Shown one piece after another: positions 35,433 to 49,100 of a DNA stretch of 64,000 nucleotides. The number at the start of each line of letters is the position of its first letter. The first letter of the stretch is position 1. Origin of the DNA: Micromussa lordhowensis (lineage: Eukaryota > Cnidaria > Anthozoa > Scleractinia > Lobophylliidae); assembly GCA_964020085.1 (NCBI GenBank), contig OZ026603.1, forward strand, positions 2,378,401-2,442,400, read 5' to 3'. The translations under genes were made by a program, and so were the position numbers. A model generated the notes under the pieces. The model was not told the origin of the DNA, did not search any database, and saw nothing but the letters and a program-made list of their open reading frames with translations.

Positions 35433-38400
35433 TTCAGGCTTGCTTTTGTACAGAATCGAAGGTTCGTTAGAGTCCACTCTCCTAATTTTCCAAGTCACAG
35501 GTCAAAGAAAGTGGAATAACACACAAACAGCGCATAACACGAACCTTGTACTCTCTGTTTACCTGCGTGTTTCCTAATCTTCCCGCTGCAAAATATCACA
35601 TGGCAATAGGAGTAAGCTTTAATTTGATTGGTTATCCAATCAGTTTCACGTGTACAACATTCACGATTATGCTAAAGTTCAATACTATCACGTGGACATA
35701 GTCTCATTTTCCTTACTCTAGGGGGAGGGGTAAAAGCTTGAAGGCGAATATGCGTGAGTGTAATCGAGACGTACATTGTACAAGTGAATGCGAAGGGAGA
35801 CGGTTTTTAATTAAGCAAAAGGAATCAACGATTTCCTGAAACAAATTTCCTTTTATCCATCGACTGTTGTGATCATAGAAATCCACAGCGTTACATGTTA
35901 GTAGCTGCCCTGCTAACGCGCCGTTTCGAGCCAGCCAAGCTAGCCACGATACTTTGTTGGGTCAAAAGGGGGTGTGTTGTGGGTGGGGACACAAGCTTGT
36001 AATATTTTTGTTGTTGATGTTCGGAACTCGTGAAGTGAGAAAACCCATGAGCGGGCCTCTGATGAAATACAAAAAACTTATTTTCCTGAGACGTACAGCA
36101 ATCGTTTCTATTATGTAAATAGCGTATACGCACTGCAGTTATGTCTGCACACGCAATATTTTGGTCAACTCTCTGTATCATTGCACGCAACGAAATTTTG
36201 CTAGCTTTTCCGGACTTCATGGAACCAAGCAAATAAACTTCAACATTTTAAGTCTAAATTTGACGTTTTTGCCGTTATTTTCCAAATTTAGGTCAACAAA
36301 AACACGGGTGAAAGATCTCGGTGAGAGAAAAACGTGACTGACTCGCCCGGCCTGAAAAAACGTGATTGACTCGCTGGGCTGACGTACAGCTTTCTGCGTC
36401 AAAATAAAGTGTTGCATGCTCATGCAGCTTATTATCCGAACGTAAAACACTCTGTAAGTTGTAAAACGCCACACGTATTACAACTATACATTCGAGTAGT
36501 GTTATAGTGGAAATTTTCCTTTATTTGGAGACTTGAGAAAGAGGACGGCATAGCACGTGGCGAGCGTGCTACTAGGGTGCCCCTGCCCACAGACACGCCC
36601 TCGGTGGTGATTTCACGCAACACTTCTCTACTGACGTACTAGCCCGCGGTGCTGCCGGCCGTGTCACGAAATCCTCAACTCGTCCGAGTCTCTGAAGTCC
36701 TCAAAAGCTGGTGAAATCCGGCTGTTTGCACAGACATGTGCATCCAATTTTGATCGGCTACTTTTCTTTGTGGTTGGACAAATTCTTGCGCAACAGGTGC
36801 CACCGGTTCGTGACTGGTTTGTTTTTGTCTTGCAGAGTTTGGCAACTCTGATTTGTGTTGCAATGATTTGTTTTGAAAGGAGAATAAACGGCTGAAAAAC
36901 TAAGAGAGAAACGAGATAATAAAAGGGAGAACAAACGTACACGGAGAGGAAGAAGGGAGAAAATAGTTTTCCTAAGTTAGTTATTTATTGTTTTAGATAT
37001 TTCCTTCTTCTCCCCTTTTTTTACAATCGAACACAGTCCATAGATTGAGTTCGATTGAGTTCACCAATCACAAAAAAATGATTGGACTACCGGGTCCTTC
37101 GGTAACAGGCCCCAGTTGTTCGAAGACTGGCTAACGCTGTCCAGTGGACAAGCTTTAACGAAACAAACCTCTCGAAGGTCACGAAATGTTATCACACCTA
37201 GAAAGCCGTAGCCAAATCTCAAACCTTATGATTACAGAGCCCTTTTATTCGATATGAACAGAGTTTCTCTTCATATAAGAAGTTTCAGGTGTACAAACCT
37301 CTCTGTGTTTAGATAAATATTAACTAGAAATGGCTAGGTGGGCCCTAAAAGTTTCCAGGGCTTTCGAGAAACGGGTCCCAGGTGTTTTCGTGCACGTATT
37401 TTTCAGACCTCATACAAACGCCAGGTATAAAAGTAATCTTTGCAAATTTATTCAGTATTCACCTAACACAAATCGAATGCAATCCATTAGTTTGCGTAAA
37501 GAGAAAAGGCTGGTTGCCTTGATTGTGTTCGGTTGCCGAATGTAATTGAACAATCGAACAAAGCTTCTTTTCAACCCTGCCGAATTTAATGTCGTTTGCC
37601 GCTCCAAATCTAACCTGCAGAACCAAACTGATTCAAACGCCGCTCTTCTGCCATACTTGACTCATCAGTTAGGTTTGGTGCATGAATGGAGTGGCGTTTG
37701 GAATGGGCCTCAGGCGTCCAACCAAAATATTACTGTTTTGAGCCACCTTATGCATACTTAAAATTGGAAGAAATCATTGCCATTACTGAATGAAGCAAAG
37801 AGATAATGAACGAAATCAAGGGTCGAAAGTTCAAACTCTCACAAGAATGGTATACTTAATTTCTTGACATCCTGAACTTAATTCAAATTTCTTGAACTGT
37901 AAACAATGTCCATCCTTGCAATCCTGCACTTTACTTCGAAACTACTGCTTTTATTTTGCTCTATACAACTTTTTTATCCAACTAAGGTGTATATATTTGG
38001 TGGCATTTGGCGATACAAGGCGGAAATAACCTGAGTGAAAATTTGCTATGTTGGTATGACAGTGTTTCTTTACGCCTGTGACGAAGACAAATGATGTACT
38101 ACGCAGTTTCTCAGCACGACAGAATGCAAAATAAAACAGTGTGGACTTATTATATAAACTAGTGCCACCTTAGTTCGTGCCGCTTGAAATCAATATGATC
38201 AATAATACTTAGATTGCTGATGAACATGGACGCCTCGGTCAAAACTTTCGTAAACTTGTGCCATTAATTACCCACTCTCTTACTACAAACAAGATTATAA
38301 AATACGTTACAGTTCACAAAGCTTCTTACCAACAATATTGAGCTTCACATGTGCAGCTGTGAATGTGTTTCAGAACAAGCAGATCGGAAAAAGCATCCTC

Positions 38401-39702
38401 GCAGTGAAAATTCGTAATCGATAGGTTATCGAACTGGTATTGACGTGACAAACACCGTCCCGTCCCCAAGTAAAATAATCTCAGAAGACACGATCACAAC
38501 GCATTTTCATTGGAAGAAACAACAACACCTACAATTGGTCAAAAGGTGTCAGACATGTCTGCCACGCAGGACGAAAGTGCAACGCTACATATGACCACTC
38601 CTCCCCGCGCCAAGGAAAAGTCTGACTCAGGCTTTCCTCCGGAAGCCCGAATAATAAAGCGCACTTAGAACCTTTGAACGAATCTAGCGAGTTTTAGCGA
38701 GTTTAGCGCTACAGTGTTCCGCAGGACTTAGGTAGCGGTAGGTAGGTAGCGGTTTTCCCTGTCAGGTCGCGTAAGAAAGATAACAAGACAAAGGTAAACT
38801 GTTCATTCTTTTCATTCCTTTATTTAATCTCTTCGCAAGATTGTGTTCTCCATGTGCTCTCACGTCACGTTTTGGAATGATCATCCCTCTTTTCGCAGAA
38901 AACTTTTACAGGGTCAAAGGTCGTTTTTGTCAACAAAATTCAAGCTTTGATCCGGCATTTATATCTTCTAAAAATAAAATCAAGGAAGACCATTCCAAAC
39001 GTAGCAAGGGATACAATTAAAATTTTCATCGAAAACGCTCATTTATTGATCAATAGAATGAAAATTCGCCATCAATTCGCCGATTTACCAAGGCATGCAA
39101 GCCAGAACGCCGGGTTTTATAATCAGGGAAAAGTTCATCAGCTTGATAAAACAAATATAACAATAGATATAACTGCCCAACCATAATCCTCCGTAGATGG
39201 CGAAATTTACTCACAGTTCTTAGCGCACGAAAACTTTAACAACGTTCATAAAAAGGTACAGAAGAGTTATAAAATCTTCAAACCTACGAAACACAATGTT
39301 CTTAGTGCAGGGACAAATATTGTAAAAAATTTGGCTCTCCTTGTGCCTTATACGCTGTGTTAGATTCGCAAGGTATTGTGGTAAAATGTTCAGCCGCCAT
39401 CTTTTTTCCTACGGTGGATTCTACTTTACATTCCTAATCCAGGGCTTAAACTGCTTGGGTTTAGTAGTAGAGATATCCCTTGTTCACTCAAATTAATCCA
39501 AAAGTTGTCCCTGGTCATATTCCCTTGTGTCCAACCCTTGGAAGACCCTCATTATGTCAGTTGTTTTGCGTTCAGTAAAATAAATACTGAGTCAGATAGC
39601 ATAAAGAAACTGTAATCCGCTGTAATTTCTTTTAGCTGTCACTGCAATGCTTTTGCCACCGATATCTTAATCTGCCTATTAGTTACACATCATGAATATT
39701 AC
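35433..39702. other. intergenic, no gene supported
   Basis: Only short open frames without recognisable domains are present. Visible features are a doubled GTGA(C/T)TGACTCGC word at about 36330-36380, a TTCGA- and TCCAGTGGACA-containing old repeat near 37090-37160, and GTAGCGGTAGGTAGGTAGC at 38731-38753. The upstream region of the SLC25 gene should lie directly right of 35432. Confidence 0.4.
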
Positions 39703-40222
39703 CCACTATTATCACATTACCTTACATTTTCTAGGAAGAGAATCACGTTTGGATCATCATGAAAACTAGGCACTGTCTCTCGTCTAGAGAACTGAGGAAA
39801 GAGTAACCCCGTTCATGTGTTCAGGCCCCTACATGCTAATCGATTTTCATTTTCTCTCTTTCCATTCCGCTATCACTGCTATGTTTTTGCCTAATGACAT
39901 CCTTACCTACCTGTCAGTGATGTTAAAGTTTCCGTGTTTTTGGTTTCGCGGAAATTTGTACACTTCAGGTAGGAACTCACTGGAAAGTTATAGGCACGCA
40001 ATACGTGCGAAACGTAATAGTCCCTCATGTGTTCTGACAGCTTGGACTTTCGTATAATTTCTACCGGTGACGATTTTCTGATAACGACCATTTCAGCTTA
40101 TACAAATACCTTGTCTATTTGTACATCTCTTATCTCCAGACGAAAGACAGCGCGAAGAAATAATAATGATCCAAACGTGATTTCGTGAAAGATGAAAATT
40201 AAAGGTAATGTGATAATGGTGG
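39703..40222. repeat. diverged foldback element, about 0.5 kb
   Basis: The left arm (CTATTATCACATTACCTTA, AATCACGTTTGGATCAT, CTGTCTCTCGTCT) is the inverse of the right arm near 40130-40222 (AGACGAAAGACAG, ATGATCCAAACGTGATT, AGGTAATGTGATAATGG). A direct repeat (GCTRTCACTGCWATG...TTTTTGCC) occurs at about 39637 and 39871. It is likely an old TIR element. Confidence 0.6.
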
Positions 40223-40988
40223 ATGACTGATTGATGCTAAGGAACTCAAGGTGTTTTCCCGTGACAAATTTTAAAAAAGGCACCGTGCTGATTTTAGCCA
40301 AGAACACAACCTTTTTGTCTTTGTCAGGTCTTAAGTTCATTACAGAATTTAATCACTGCTCTAAAAACCATCACCGGCCGGCTGGTACCTGATACAGAAA
40401 AATCAAACCAAAAGTATATATAAAGAACAGTATCCAGTAATATTAATATAACATGAGCTTTTGGATACAAACGGAATTCGCTTTCGTGAATGAGCGGAAG
40501 TTTTTGTTGGCGTTAATTGCCTCCAGCTTTATCTCGGGTTCACCAATCAGCTTGTGATCGGTGAAGATAACCACTCACTTAGTTTGTTTGCCCTGCGGAT
40601 TATACTCAATTGTGCAAACAAATCAACATTACATCAATTTGTTTTCCGTGACAAAAAATATCCTCGAAGAGAAAATGCTCAGTAATTGAAAATGGAGACC
40701 TATCTGTTTGAGCTGCAGGATGACTGATAATGAACATTTGATACGCAGCGCACATGCTCGCGCGCCTAACAATGTGGAATAATTCAATCTTGAGAGTTAA
40801 CAGGCCTAACAAGATACGGCTTTATCTGATAGTACCGGGCTAATCAGGATATAGATTAACAGTCGTTGTCAGTTCAGCTTCATTTTGAACCTGGGCTCTA
40901 ATATAATTAACAGCGTAAAGTGGTGACTAATTAAGTCGGGCTCATTCAGCCTAGTAAACGTGGTGTAGGAAGGACAAAATTGACAACT
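40223..40988. other. region upstream of the ankyrin-repeat gene
   Basis: No coding exon is seen. A TATATAAAG-like box occurs at about 40417-40425 (AAGTATATATAAAGAAC), roughly 570 bases above the ATG. It could mark a promoter, but there is no independent support. Confidence 0.25.
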
Positions 40989-41522
40989 ATGGATGTTGCT
41001 TCAACGACGCAGAAAACGAAAAGCAAAACGAAAGTGCACCGCGTGAAGTCGTGTCCGCTACCTTTTGATTTAATCCTTCAAATCGCGTGTAGTAAGGACT
41101 CTTTGGATTCTGAATTTTCAGAAGCGAAGAAGTTTATCGAGTTGCTGCGTCGGAGAGGTAAAGAATTTCAATTGGATGCCATTAGCGCCTCTGGAATGAC
41201 TGCCCTTACTCAGTGTGTCCTAGACGGCAACTTAAAGAGCGTCAAGGCTTTGGTCGAGCTCGGAGCAAATGTGAACAAGAAAGACGGACTAGGATCAACT
41301 CCTTTGCACCACGCAGCGAGTGAGGGATACATCAACATCGTCAAGTTCTTGTTACGCTGTAACGCTGATGTACGGGCGCTAAATAGAGAACAACAGATGC
41401 CTATTGATGTCGCAGATGGGGATGATGTACGCAAACTACTGTCGCGCGTCACTTTGTTTTACTCACCCATTAGCAAAAAGTTGACAAGACAGGCCAGCTT
41501 GCCAGCTTGCGTTTGGCTATGA
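40989..41522 (+). CDS. intronless ankyrin-repeat protein, PPP1R27-like
   Basis: A single-exon gene of 177 residues starting at the first in-frame ATG (MDVASTTQKTKS). A basic N-terminus (KSKTKVHRVKSCPLPFD) precedes a helix (LILQIACSKDSL). Three ankyrin repeats follow at about residues 60-165: SGMTALTQCVLDGNLKSVKA, GSTPLHHAASEGYINIVKFL (a near-canonical TPLH repeat) and a weaker NREQQMPIDVADGDDVRKLL. The order and several words (SG..AL...VL.GNL..VK.LV..GA) resemble vertebrate PPP1R27, a protein phosphatase 1 regulatory subunit. Its RVxF docking motif has no clean match here, so PP1 binding is only a possibility. The C-terminus (LTRQASLPACVWL) is short, with an RQAS site of PKA type. Ankyrin assignment is firm; orthology is tentative. 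Confidence 0.75.
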   Translation: MDVASTTQKTKSKTKVHRVKSCPLPFDLILQIACSKDSLDSEFSEAKKFIELLRRRGKEFQLDAISASGMTALTQCVLDGNLKSVKALVELGANVNKKDGLGSTPLHHAASEGYINIVKFLLRCNADVRALNREQQMPIDVADGDDVRKLLSRVTLFYSPISKKLTRQASLPACVWL

Positions 41523-43195
41523 ATACCCAAGCTTTCGATCGGTTCTATTGGTTTGAAACAGTAACATAGAGACACAAATATTAACCTTTAAAATTAGTTT
41601 GACTCCTTCACGACAAAGATCACTGTCTTGAAAAAACGTGCTTTCCTGAATGTCTTTATCAGCGAAATCGGAAAGAATTGTGCCGGTGAAAGATCAAGAG
41701 GAAAACATAAAGGACGTTATGCTCGGCCTTAAGGCCCAGTCCACTGACTGTTCCGGCCGTGTGGACAATGCTAGATTTTTTAGAAACAATGTCTAGCACA
41801 GGTACATGCAGGCGCTTGAGTAACTATTACAGCGCTGGCTAGATGTTTACTGAACGTTTTGATGCAATTTTTTCTTGTTCCTGGAAATCTAACTACTGAC
41901 GTAAAGCTTAGACCGTTTTTCCCTGTTGGTCGACAACACTGGCAAGTTGCCGAGTGATCAAGAATGTCTACACGAAGGGGTCACCAGCGCTGTCACTAAT
42001 TACTAACAAAAACGTAAACAAAACGACAGACAAATGACCCAAGGTTTTACTGATAAAAAGCAGCTGTTTTAACCTTCACACTAGCGCTGTCTTTTGATAG
42101 TCTCGAACCTGAGGCATATCACCCCTCAGGCGCGCAGCCAGCCATATTTTCCTTGAAGCTCCGCAGCACTTCAAGTAAAAATAAGGAAACCACCTTTGCT
42201 AACGTTAAACGTTGGAACAAGTAGGTATGCTAGTTTAGCGCTGACAGTCAAATAAGTGCCAAGCCAATAGGCCATATTGCGTTTGTGTTCACTTTCATGC
42301 CAACCAAACTCATTCTCATCTGGACTCATTTTAAAACAGACGGCACCAGGTAACTCCGAAATGACCTACTTAGGCTGCAGAAGCCGGCTGTGAACTGACT
42401 GCGCTTTGTTATACACTATTCACAATAACTTGTATCCTACAGTACGATTGTTCCTTAGAAGACGTTAAGTCCCTATAAGGCCTTTGATTATTCCTTGATG
42501 GTAAGAAATTGTGAATGCCTTCAGAGGTCTTCGGAACCGCATCAGTCTTGACAACTGAATTGAAGCACCCGGCACAACTGATCCGTTTTCCTTGTGGGCC
42601 TTAGGGATCGTTGTAAAAGAAAATATGACTTTTGTTTTCGAGTGGAAAAAACAATATCTTACGAACGATCTCAGCGAGTGAGTAAAATATTTATTTTTAA
42701 CACTAGAAAATAAAATTCATCTCTTCAAGCCATCGTGTAATTTCTTTTTATTTATACAAACTGAATGTTTGCAAAAACAACCGTGAAGCGGGAAATGACG
42801 TCATGGAATATCCTCACTAGTGAGGATATGGAAAATACGTCACGCGGCTCCCGGATGTAGTTTCGAATGCAAGGGAAACAGAAATTTAGAACAGACAGAA
42901 AATTTGGTGTGCACCTGCTTCGGGCAAATGACTAACGCTAGAAACGCCAGCTATCCATTCCGCCTTTACAACACTGGCAATTCTTAAAACTGAACTAACT
43001 TCTGTTTAGGTTGAGGGAACGATGCGCGCGACTCGAGAAAGTTGGTGAGGAACGACCAATCTTTGCGCATGACTTACACAAGTTGTCCGCTGACGGCTGC
43101 ATCTGATGAGCAAAAATTCTCAAAAATTCATATTTATATAAACACATCACAGCGAAAGTAAATGGTTTACGTTATTCCTCTTTTATCGATCCAAC
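41523..43195. other. intergenic between ankyrin gene and TMEM165
   Basis: No coding exon is supported. CACTAGTGAGGATATGGAAA preceded by GGATATCCTCACTAGTG-like sequence near 42810-42830 makes a small inverted pair. The TMEM165 promoter should be near 43100-43190; CATATTTATATAAAC at 43129-43143 contains a TATA-like word about 55 bases before the ATG. Confidence 0.35.
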
Positions 43196-46100
43196 ATGGG
43201 AACATATCGGAAGGGAAGTATTAGTTTATTTCAAGTGGTCGCCATTGTTTTAATGTGCCGTGTGACTTTAGCGTGTGCGGCCATCCCAGATGAAATGGAA
43301 GGTCTTGCTGGAAGAGTTCTTAAGGCTTCTTCGGAAATCCCTGGAAAAGATCTTTCTAAAGCAACAAAAGCTTCGGATTCTGTGTCCTTTGTGCAACCAG
43401 TTGAGGATGAAGTGGTAAGGAAACCTTTTTGACATCTGTTAGGGGTCTTCAGTGCAAATCTTTGTGTAACAATATTGTCAGTGAATGTCACAAGAATCGC
43501 GAGCAGTATTATATAAGCTTCAACACATGCCGGGTGTACTACGTCACATGATAAACGATTAAATGATCAATTAGAGCTATTTATTTTTGTTTTAATTTCA
43601 ACTGTACAAGTCCAGCTTTCTATAAAACTTGCACCAAAAACCTTAGCTTTTTTTACCCTGCATGGGAAATTCGATTAAACATCTACACCTACGTGTGCAG
43701 TTAGTTTTCGTCTTGATCGCATGTAATTGAACTTAATTGATCATGATAAGAATTACAGGACGTAACCAATCGATGAAATCGATAATCGATGACAATCAAT
43801 GACAATCGACAACAAACAATGCCAATTAATCGATTGATATTGATAATCAATGAGCAATCAATCATCCAGGTTGGTGTGATTATCGATTGTCATCAATTTT
43901 TCATTGATTGGCATTGTTTTTCATCAATCATCAATATGTTATTTGTGTTTAGTTTGTCGACCTTGCTTGTTCTTCAAAAAGTTGTTTATCTTAGTCGGCA
44001 GAATTAAGATCATAAATCTCCGCTTTTGCTTCATTGCTTATAGTTTATGGCATTGCTAATTTTTAGTATATTCCCTTAGCCAAACTAAATTTATTAGCCA
44101 ATGCGAACAGAGGCTATTCTAAATTTCTACACAAGTTTACAAAGACCTGAAAGACATAAGGCTGAAAATTAAATCGGTAAGCATTTTCAAGAGCTCACTG
44201 ATGCATGATTCAGTAAGCTTTGCCCAGCATTTATCTCGCAAAGATTTTTCTATCACAACTCTAATTTTAATTTAAGCATTTTTTTGGTCCTTATAGAAAG
44301 CAAATTGAGTTGAGATATAAGAATTGGGCTTTCTTTTTCATTTCATTCAACAGCAAGTTCGTATCAATATTGTATTATGATTAGCTATCCCGGGAATAAG
44401 AAATTTAAATCGCGGAATAACCGCTAACCTCGGGTTATTTTAATCGGCTTTCGAACAACCTGCGTCAGCAGAAGATCAGGTTTTATACAACACTGATAAT
44501 TCATTTAGCTTAACTGAATAAAGTTTACAGAAACTGGCACAGTGTTAAAGTGCGTCTATTCCATCTATTCCATATTACTATATATTCCATCTTGTCAGTG
44601 TGTCGGCAGAGATGTGTTAGAAAACCTAGAGCAACTGGGAGAAATAGATTAAATGTTGTTTTATAGCTGTTACAGCGCTGATTATATTACCGTGAACACC
44701 TAAAATATGTCTGGAATGTTTATTGTGTTGTAACCAATCACATGTGAGATCTTCACACCACAGAAACCACAAGGCAACGAATGGTTTCCTAACGGCCACG
44801 GAACAAATTATTTTCGTTTTGTTCTAACATTGTCATTCAGTCTTTTTACAAGCAAGTAAACAATTACCTTTCCTTCCCATTTGTTTGCAGTGTGTGCTAT
44901 AATAGCGAAAAATACAGGTTTGAGCGATTTTGAAATAAATTACAAAGCCGATGTGCCGGCGGACGCACGCGACGGTTTGGCGTGCGAATTTTCAAACTTT
45001 TTGTAACGATCGAAATCAGAATAATTAGTTACGCCTGATTGCAAATTTCGGCGGTCTTTCCAGTTTTTGCGATCTTGCGATCAAGGAACTTCTGCCGGCA
45101 CAGTAGTTCGAGGGTTCAATTGTTAGCCCACACAAATCAACCCTTGTTCTACAAAAAATATTGGCAAGGATTATGCTAATCACGATTGTTGTTTTTTTTT
45201 TTATCTTCATGTGATGTTGTTACACGGAAAGCTGGTCCAAGTCGCCGTCGCGTCGCGTTGGCTTCTAATTTTTTTCTTTCTAAACTCAAACGATGACCTG
45301 GATGCGGTCCTCAGCACTGATCTTGGGGAACAGCGGCGTTTTAAATTCCTAATAAGACAGTTTGTATCTTAAACAAAACAAAAATAATTTGTTCCGTGGC
45401 CGATTAAAGGAAACGGTTCGTTGCCTGTGGTTTCTGTGGTGTGAAGATCTCGCATGTGATTGGTTACAACACAATAAACATTCCAGACATATTTTAGGTG
45501 TTCACGGTAATATAATCAGCGCTGTAACTGCATAAAGCATTTTGTTAAAATTACAAGTGTAAAAAAAAAAACGGATCTCGGTGAAATCTTGGGACGACGT
45601 AACCATTCAACTGATGAGACAGTGCAGTAAACTATTTGATCTCGGAAAGCTTTTAAAGCCCAATCAATGGCAATCAATGATTCCTGAATACTTTTGGGTG
45701 ATTATCGATTGGTCATTGATTGGCCGATACCAATCAATGCCAATTAACTAACATGCATCGATTGGTATCGATTGATCCATTGCTTTTCCGATAATCGATT
45801 TCATTGATTGGTTAGCTATCAACAGGCATGATTTTAGCCCAAATAGGACAGTGTGTACACTGTCATGCCTGTAACTGGACAGGTACACTGTCTAATTACT
45901 GGACAGTGTAAATGGACGGTACACATCATTTTGCACAAGCTCTTTCTTGGATAGATTCATTTTCATGTGCATGTTTGTTCCAACATGAACAGGAAACTTG
46001 TTATCAAGGTATTTAACAGATAATGAATAATATGGTCATCAAATTTTGTTACAGGTTTTTTGATTAATTGATATCAGGACTTCTTGTTGTCCAATCCTAT

Positions 46101-49100
46101 CTGTAATCATCTTGTCATTAAACAACTCGGACTCATGCTATGTGGTCATCTGATTTTGTTAATCACTTGTATGATTACAGACTGAATTGGACTCCACTCA
46201 TTCCTATTACCATTACTTAAAGATGATTTCCAGTCTAAAGTGATAACAATGGGCTGACAGGCCTGCACAGCTCCCATCCATGTGTAATAGCAAGTTAAAA
46301 TTTCGCTCAGACAAGTATATCCTTTAAGGATCTGCCCCTTTTGTACGAGATGATAGGGGGGATCTTTGAATATTCTGCTAAGCAATGGTTGTTGATGAAT
46401 TAAATGCCAATTCTACATTAGTATATGCTTTAAGTTATGCACTGATGGACGATATTGTGTGACAAAAGGCAAGATTTGCGTGTTTTGTTTACATTTCTGT
46501 TGTAGGCTAGGTTTTCTCTCCTCAAATGTGATTTCTGCGAGAGTTGTTGAAATGAGAGTTTCAGGCTACCCTCTTTCTATGAGATTTGGATGAATCTATT
46601 CAGCAAATACCCCACTGCGTGACTTCGTGCATGCGCTCATGACGTAATTTGCCCCTGCTGTGGGAGAGGGGGGGGAGGGCAAATCAGCGAACAAATCCAT
46701 AAGAAAAATTATTGATACAAACTGGATTAGGGTTGCATTACACTATATGAAAGCAATAAGTACTATCCTCGTAAATCTACCATGTTCTTTTCACATGAAT
46801 ACTCGACAAATATCACAAATATCGCACTTTGGGTGTTTGCTTGTACAATTTCTTCAAGTGAACACTCAACAAATTTGCCAATGAGACTCGACATGTGCAA
46901 ATGCCCAAAACGCAAGTAGTGGATTTAGTATTACTTGCTAGTATTCAACAATAGTTTTATTGAAAATCCCTCGACTCAAAAGTGTTCTAGCCCGCACTTC
47001 CTAACCGTTGGTTATTTCTAGTATAATTTGTAATAGCTTAATATTCTGTGACTATACACTTTAACCTGTCTTGAAGTCCTGTAAAAAGTAAAAAGTATTA
47101 CGTATCGTTTGTCGAAGGTTTTTTTATTGCCCATTTATTCACCCTAATGGCCCAAACTTTTTATACGTGGACCATAACTTTCCAAACTTTCCAATGCCAT
47201 GGGCCATAGGCTCATTTGCCTGTTTTGCCTTCCCAATCCCTGGAATAGTATTTCATTTTCTCATTAATATGAGATGGATTGAAATCCATTGTGATCATCT
47301 GTGATAATAGAGCACTTACCAGAGGCAGAACTGCAGGTCCTAAAGCTTAACTGCAAGCAAGCCATCTGGCTTGCCAAGGACTGACAAAGACACAGGAGTC
47401 TTGTTAATGCCCTATGTGCCAGTTGGTGTCTAAAGGATAGATGATGATGAAGAAATTTTATATTGTGTCTTTTACTCAGTTTCACCTAGGATCATCTGGG
47501 ATCTTATAAAACCAGGCTTAAATAACAATTATATTGTTTCTGTTTGGTCTCTTTTAGAATGCTGTCTTCCAAGATTCTCTAGCTAAGCAGTCTTCAGCAT
47601 CTCGTGGTTCCTGGGAGGTTACTAGCATTGAATTCATTCATGCCTTCGTAGCTTCATTATCTGTCATCATCGTTTCCGAACTAGGTGACAAGACATTTTT
47701 TATTGCAGCCATTATGTCAATGAGGCATGCTAGATTGGTTGTGTTTACAGGGGCAATGTTTGCCCTTGGCTTGATGACAATTCTTTCAGCAGTGCTAGGA
47801 TATGCAACAACTGTCATTCCAAGGAAATACACACTATATATATCAACGGCACTGTTCATATTTTTCGGTCTTAAGATGTTGAAGGAAGGTTATGATATGG
47901 ACCCTAATGAAGGCCAAGAAGAGTTAGAAGAAGTCCAAGCGGAACTTAAAAAGAAAGAAGCCGAAGTAGGTTTGAATAGCTTAGAATATCTTATATGTTT
48001 GCATTTTTTGGCATTCTATTTCAATTGGTTACAGCTAGGAAATAATTTTTAGCATAAAACCTACTTATTTGTAGCATGAATTCTGTAAATATTGGTTTTT
48101 CAGTGATTACTGTTACTGTTCAGCGTTACCCTCTATAAACAAACTGATTATAATTATTACTAGTAATACCTACCGGTACAGTGCCAACGAGGAAAAACTG
48201 TCGCAATTGCGTGGGGAATGGAAATTACGAAGTAACTGGACTACAAGACATTGTGTAAACTGAATCATTGTTGACAAAAGCACTGCAAAACTCACATGCT
48301 ATGTTTGTTGTGGAGAATATATACAAGAACGAAACGTAACGAAACTGTAACATTGTTGATAGCATGAATTGTAATGTGCCATGTTTGTGTTTTATCATGT
48401 TCTACCATTAGAAGGATAAGGTATACGTCTAAACATATCTTCCGCGGAATCTGAAAACGGTACAATTTTGATATCCACGTGAAAAAACGAAACTTGTCTT
48501 ACCACTATGGCCCTTATTATGATTTACAACTAACAACATACACAATAGAGGAAGCGTTATAAATTCTCGTGAGCGGTTGCTTCGGTGCGCGCACTTCATC
48601 AAGTGGACGTTGGACCTGAACACTTGATATCGGATTTCCAGTGCTAAGCTCCTTGGAATTTTGGAATAAAAAGACTATCGAAACTGATTTTTATGGTCCC
48701 TGAAGCTTGACTGATAGTGGCTTCCTGGCAAACAGAGCTTGGACTGTTTTTCGCTTTTGGCCACGCTAATGCTAAGCACAAACAACCGTACAAACTAACA
48801 GCGACACGACGTGTCTATACTCGTGACTCGTTGGTCGATGAAAGTTTGTAATTTTGAGCACACTAGCTCAATTAAAATGAGGCTTTATACCCCCTCTGAT
48901 TGAGTTTATAGTGAATATATCCAAGTGTTTTTTCTTTCCTTTTTTATGGCACGCTGGCTGACTTAGTCACAACAATTATTGACAGTTGTTTTGGCAAGAC
49001 AATTGATTGTTGTTAATGGCACGCTCGCCGTGAATGTCGAATTTGAAATTTTGAGCACACTAGCTCGATAAAAAAAAGCCTTTATACGCACTCTGATTGA

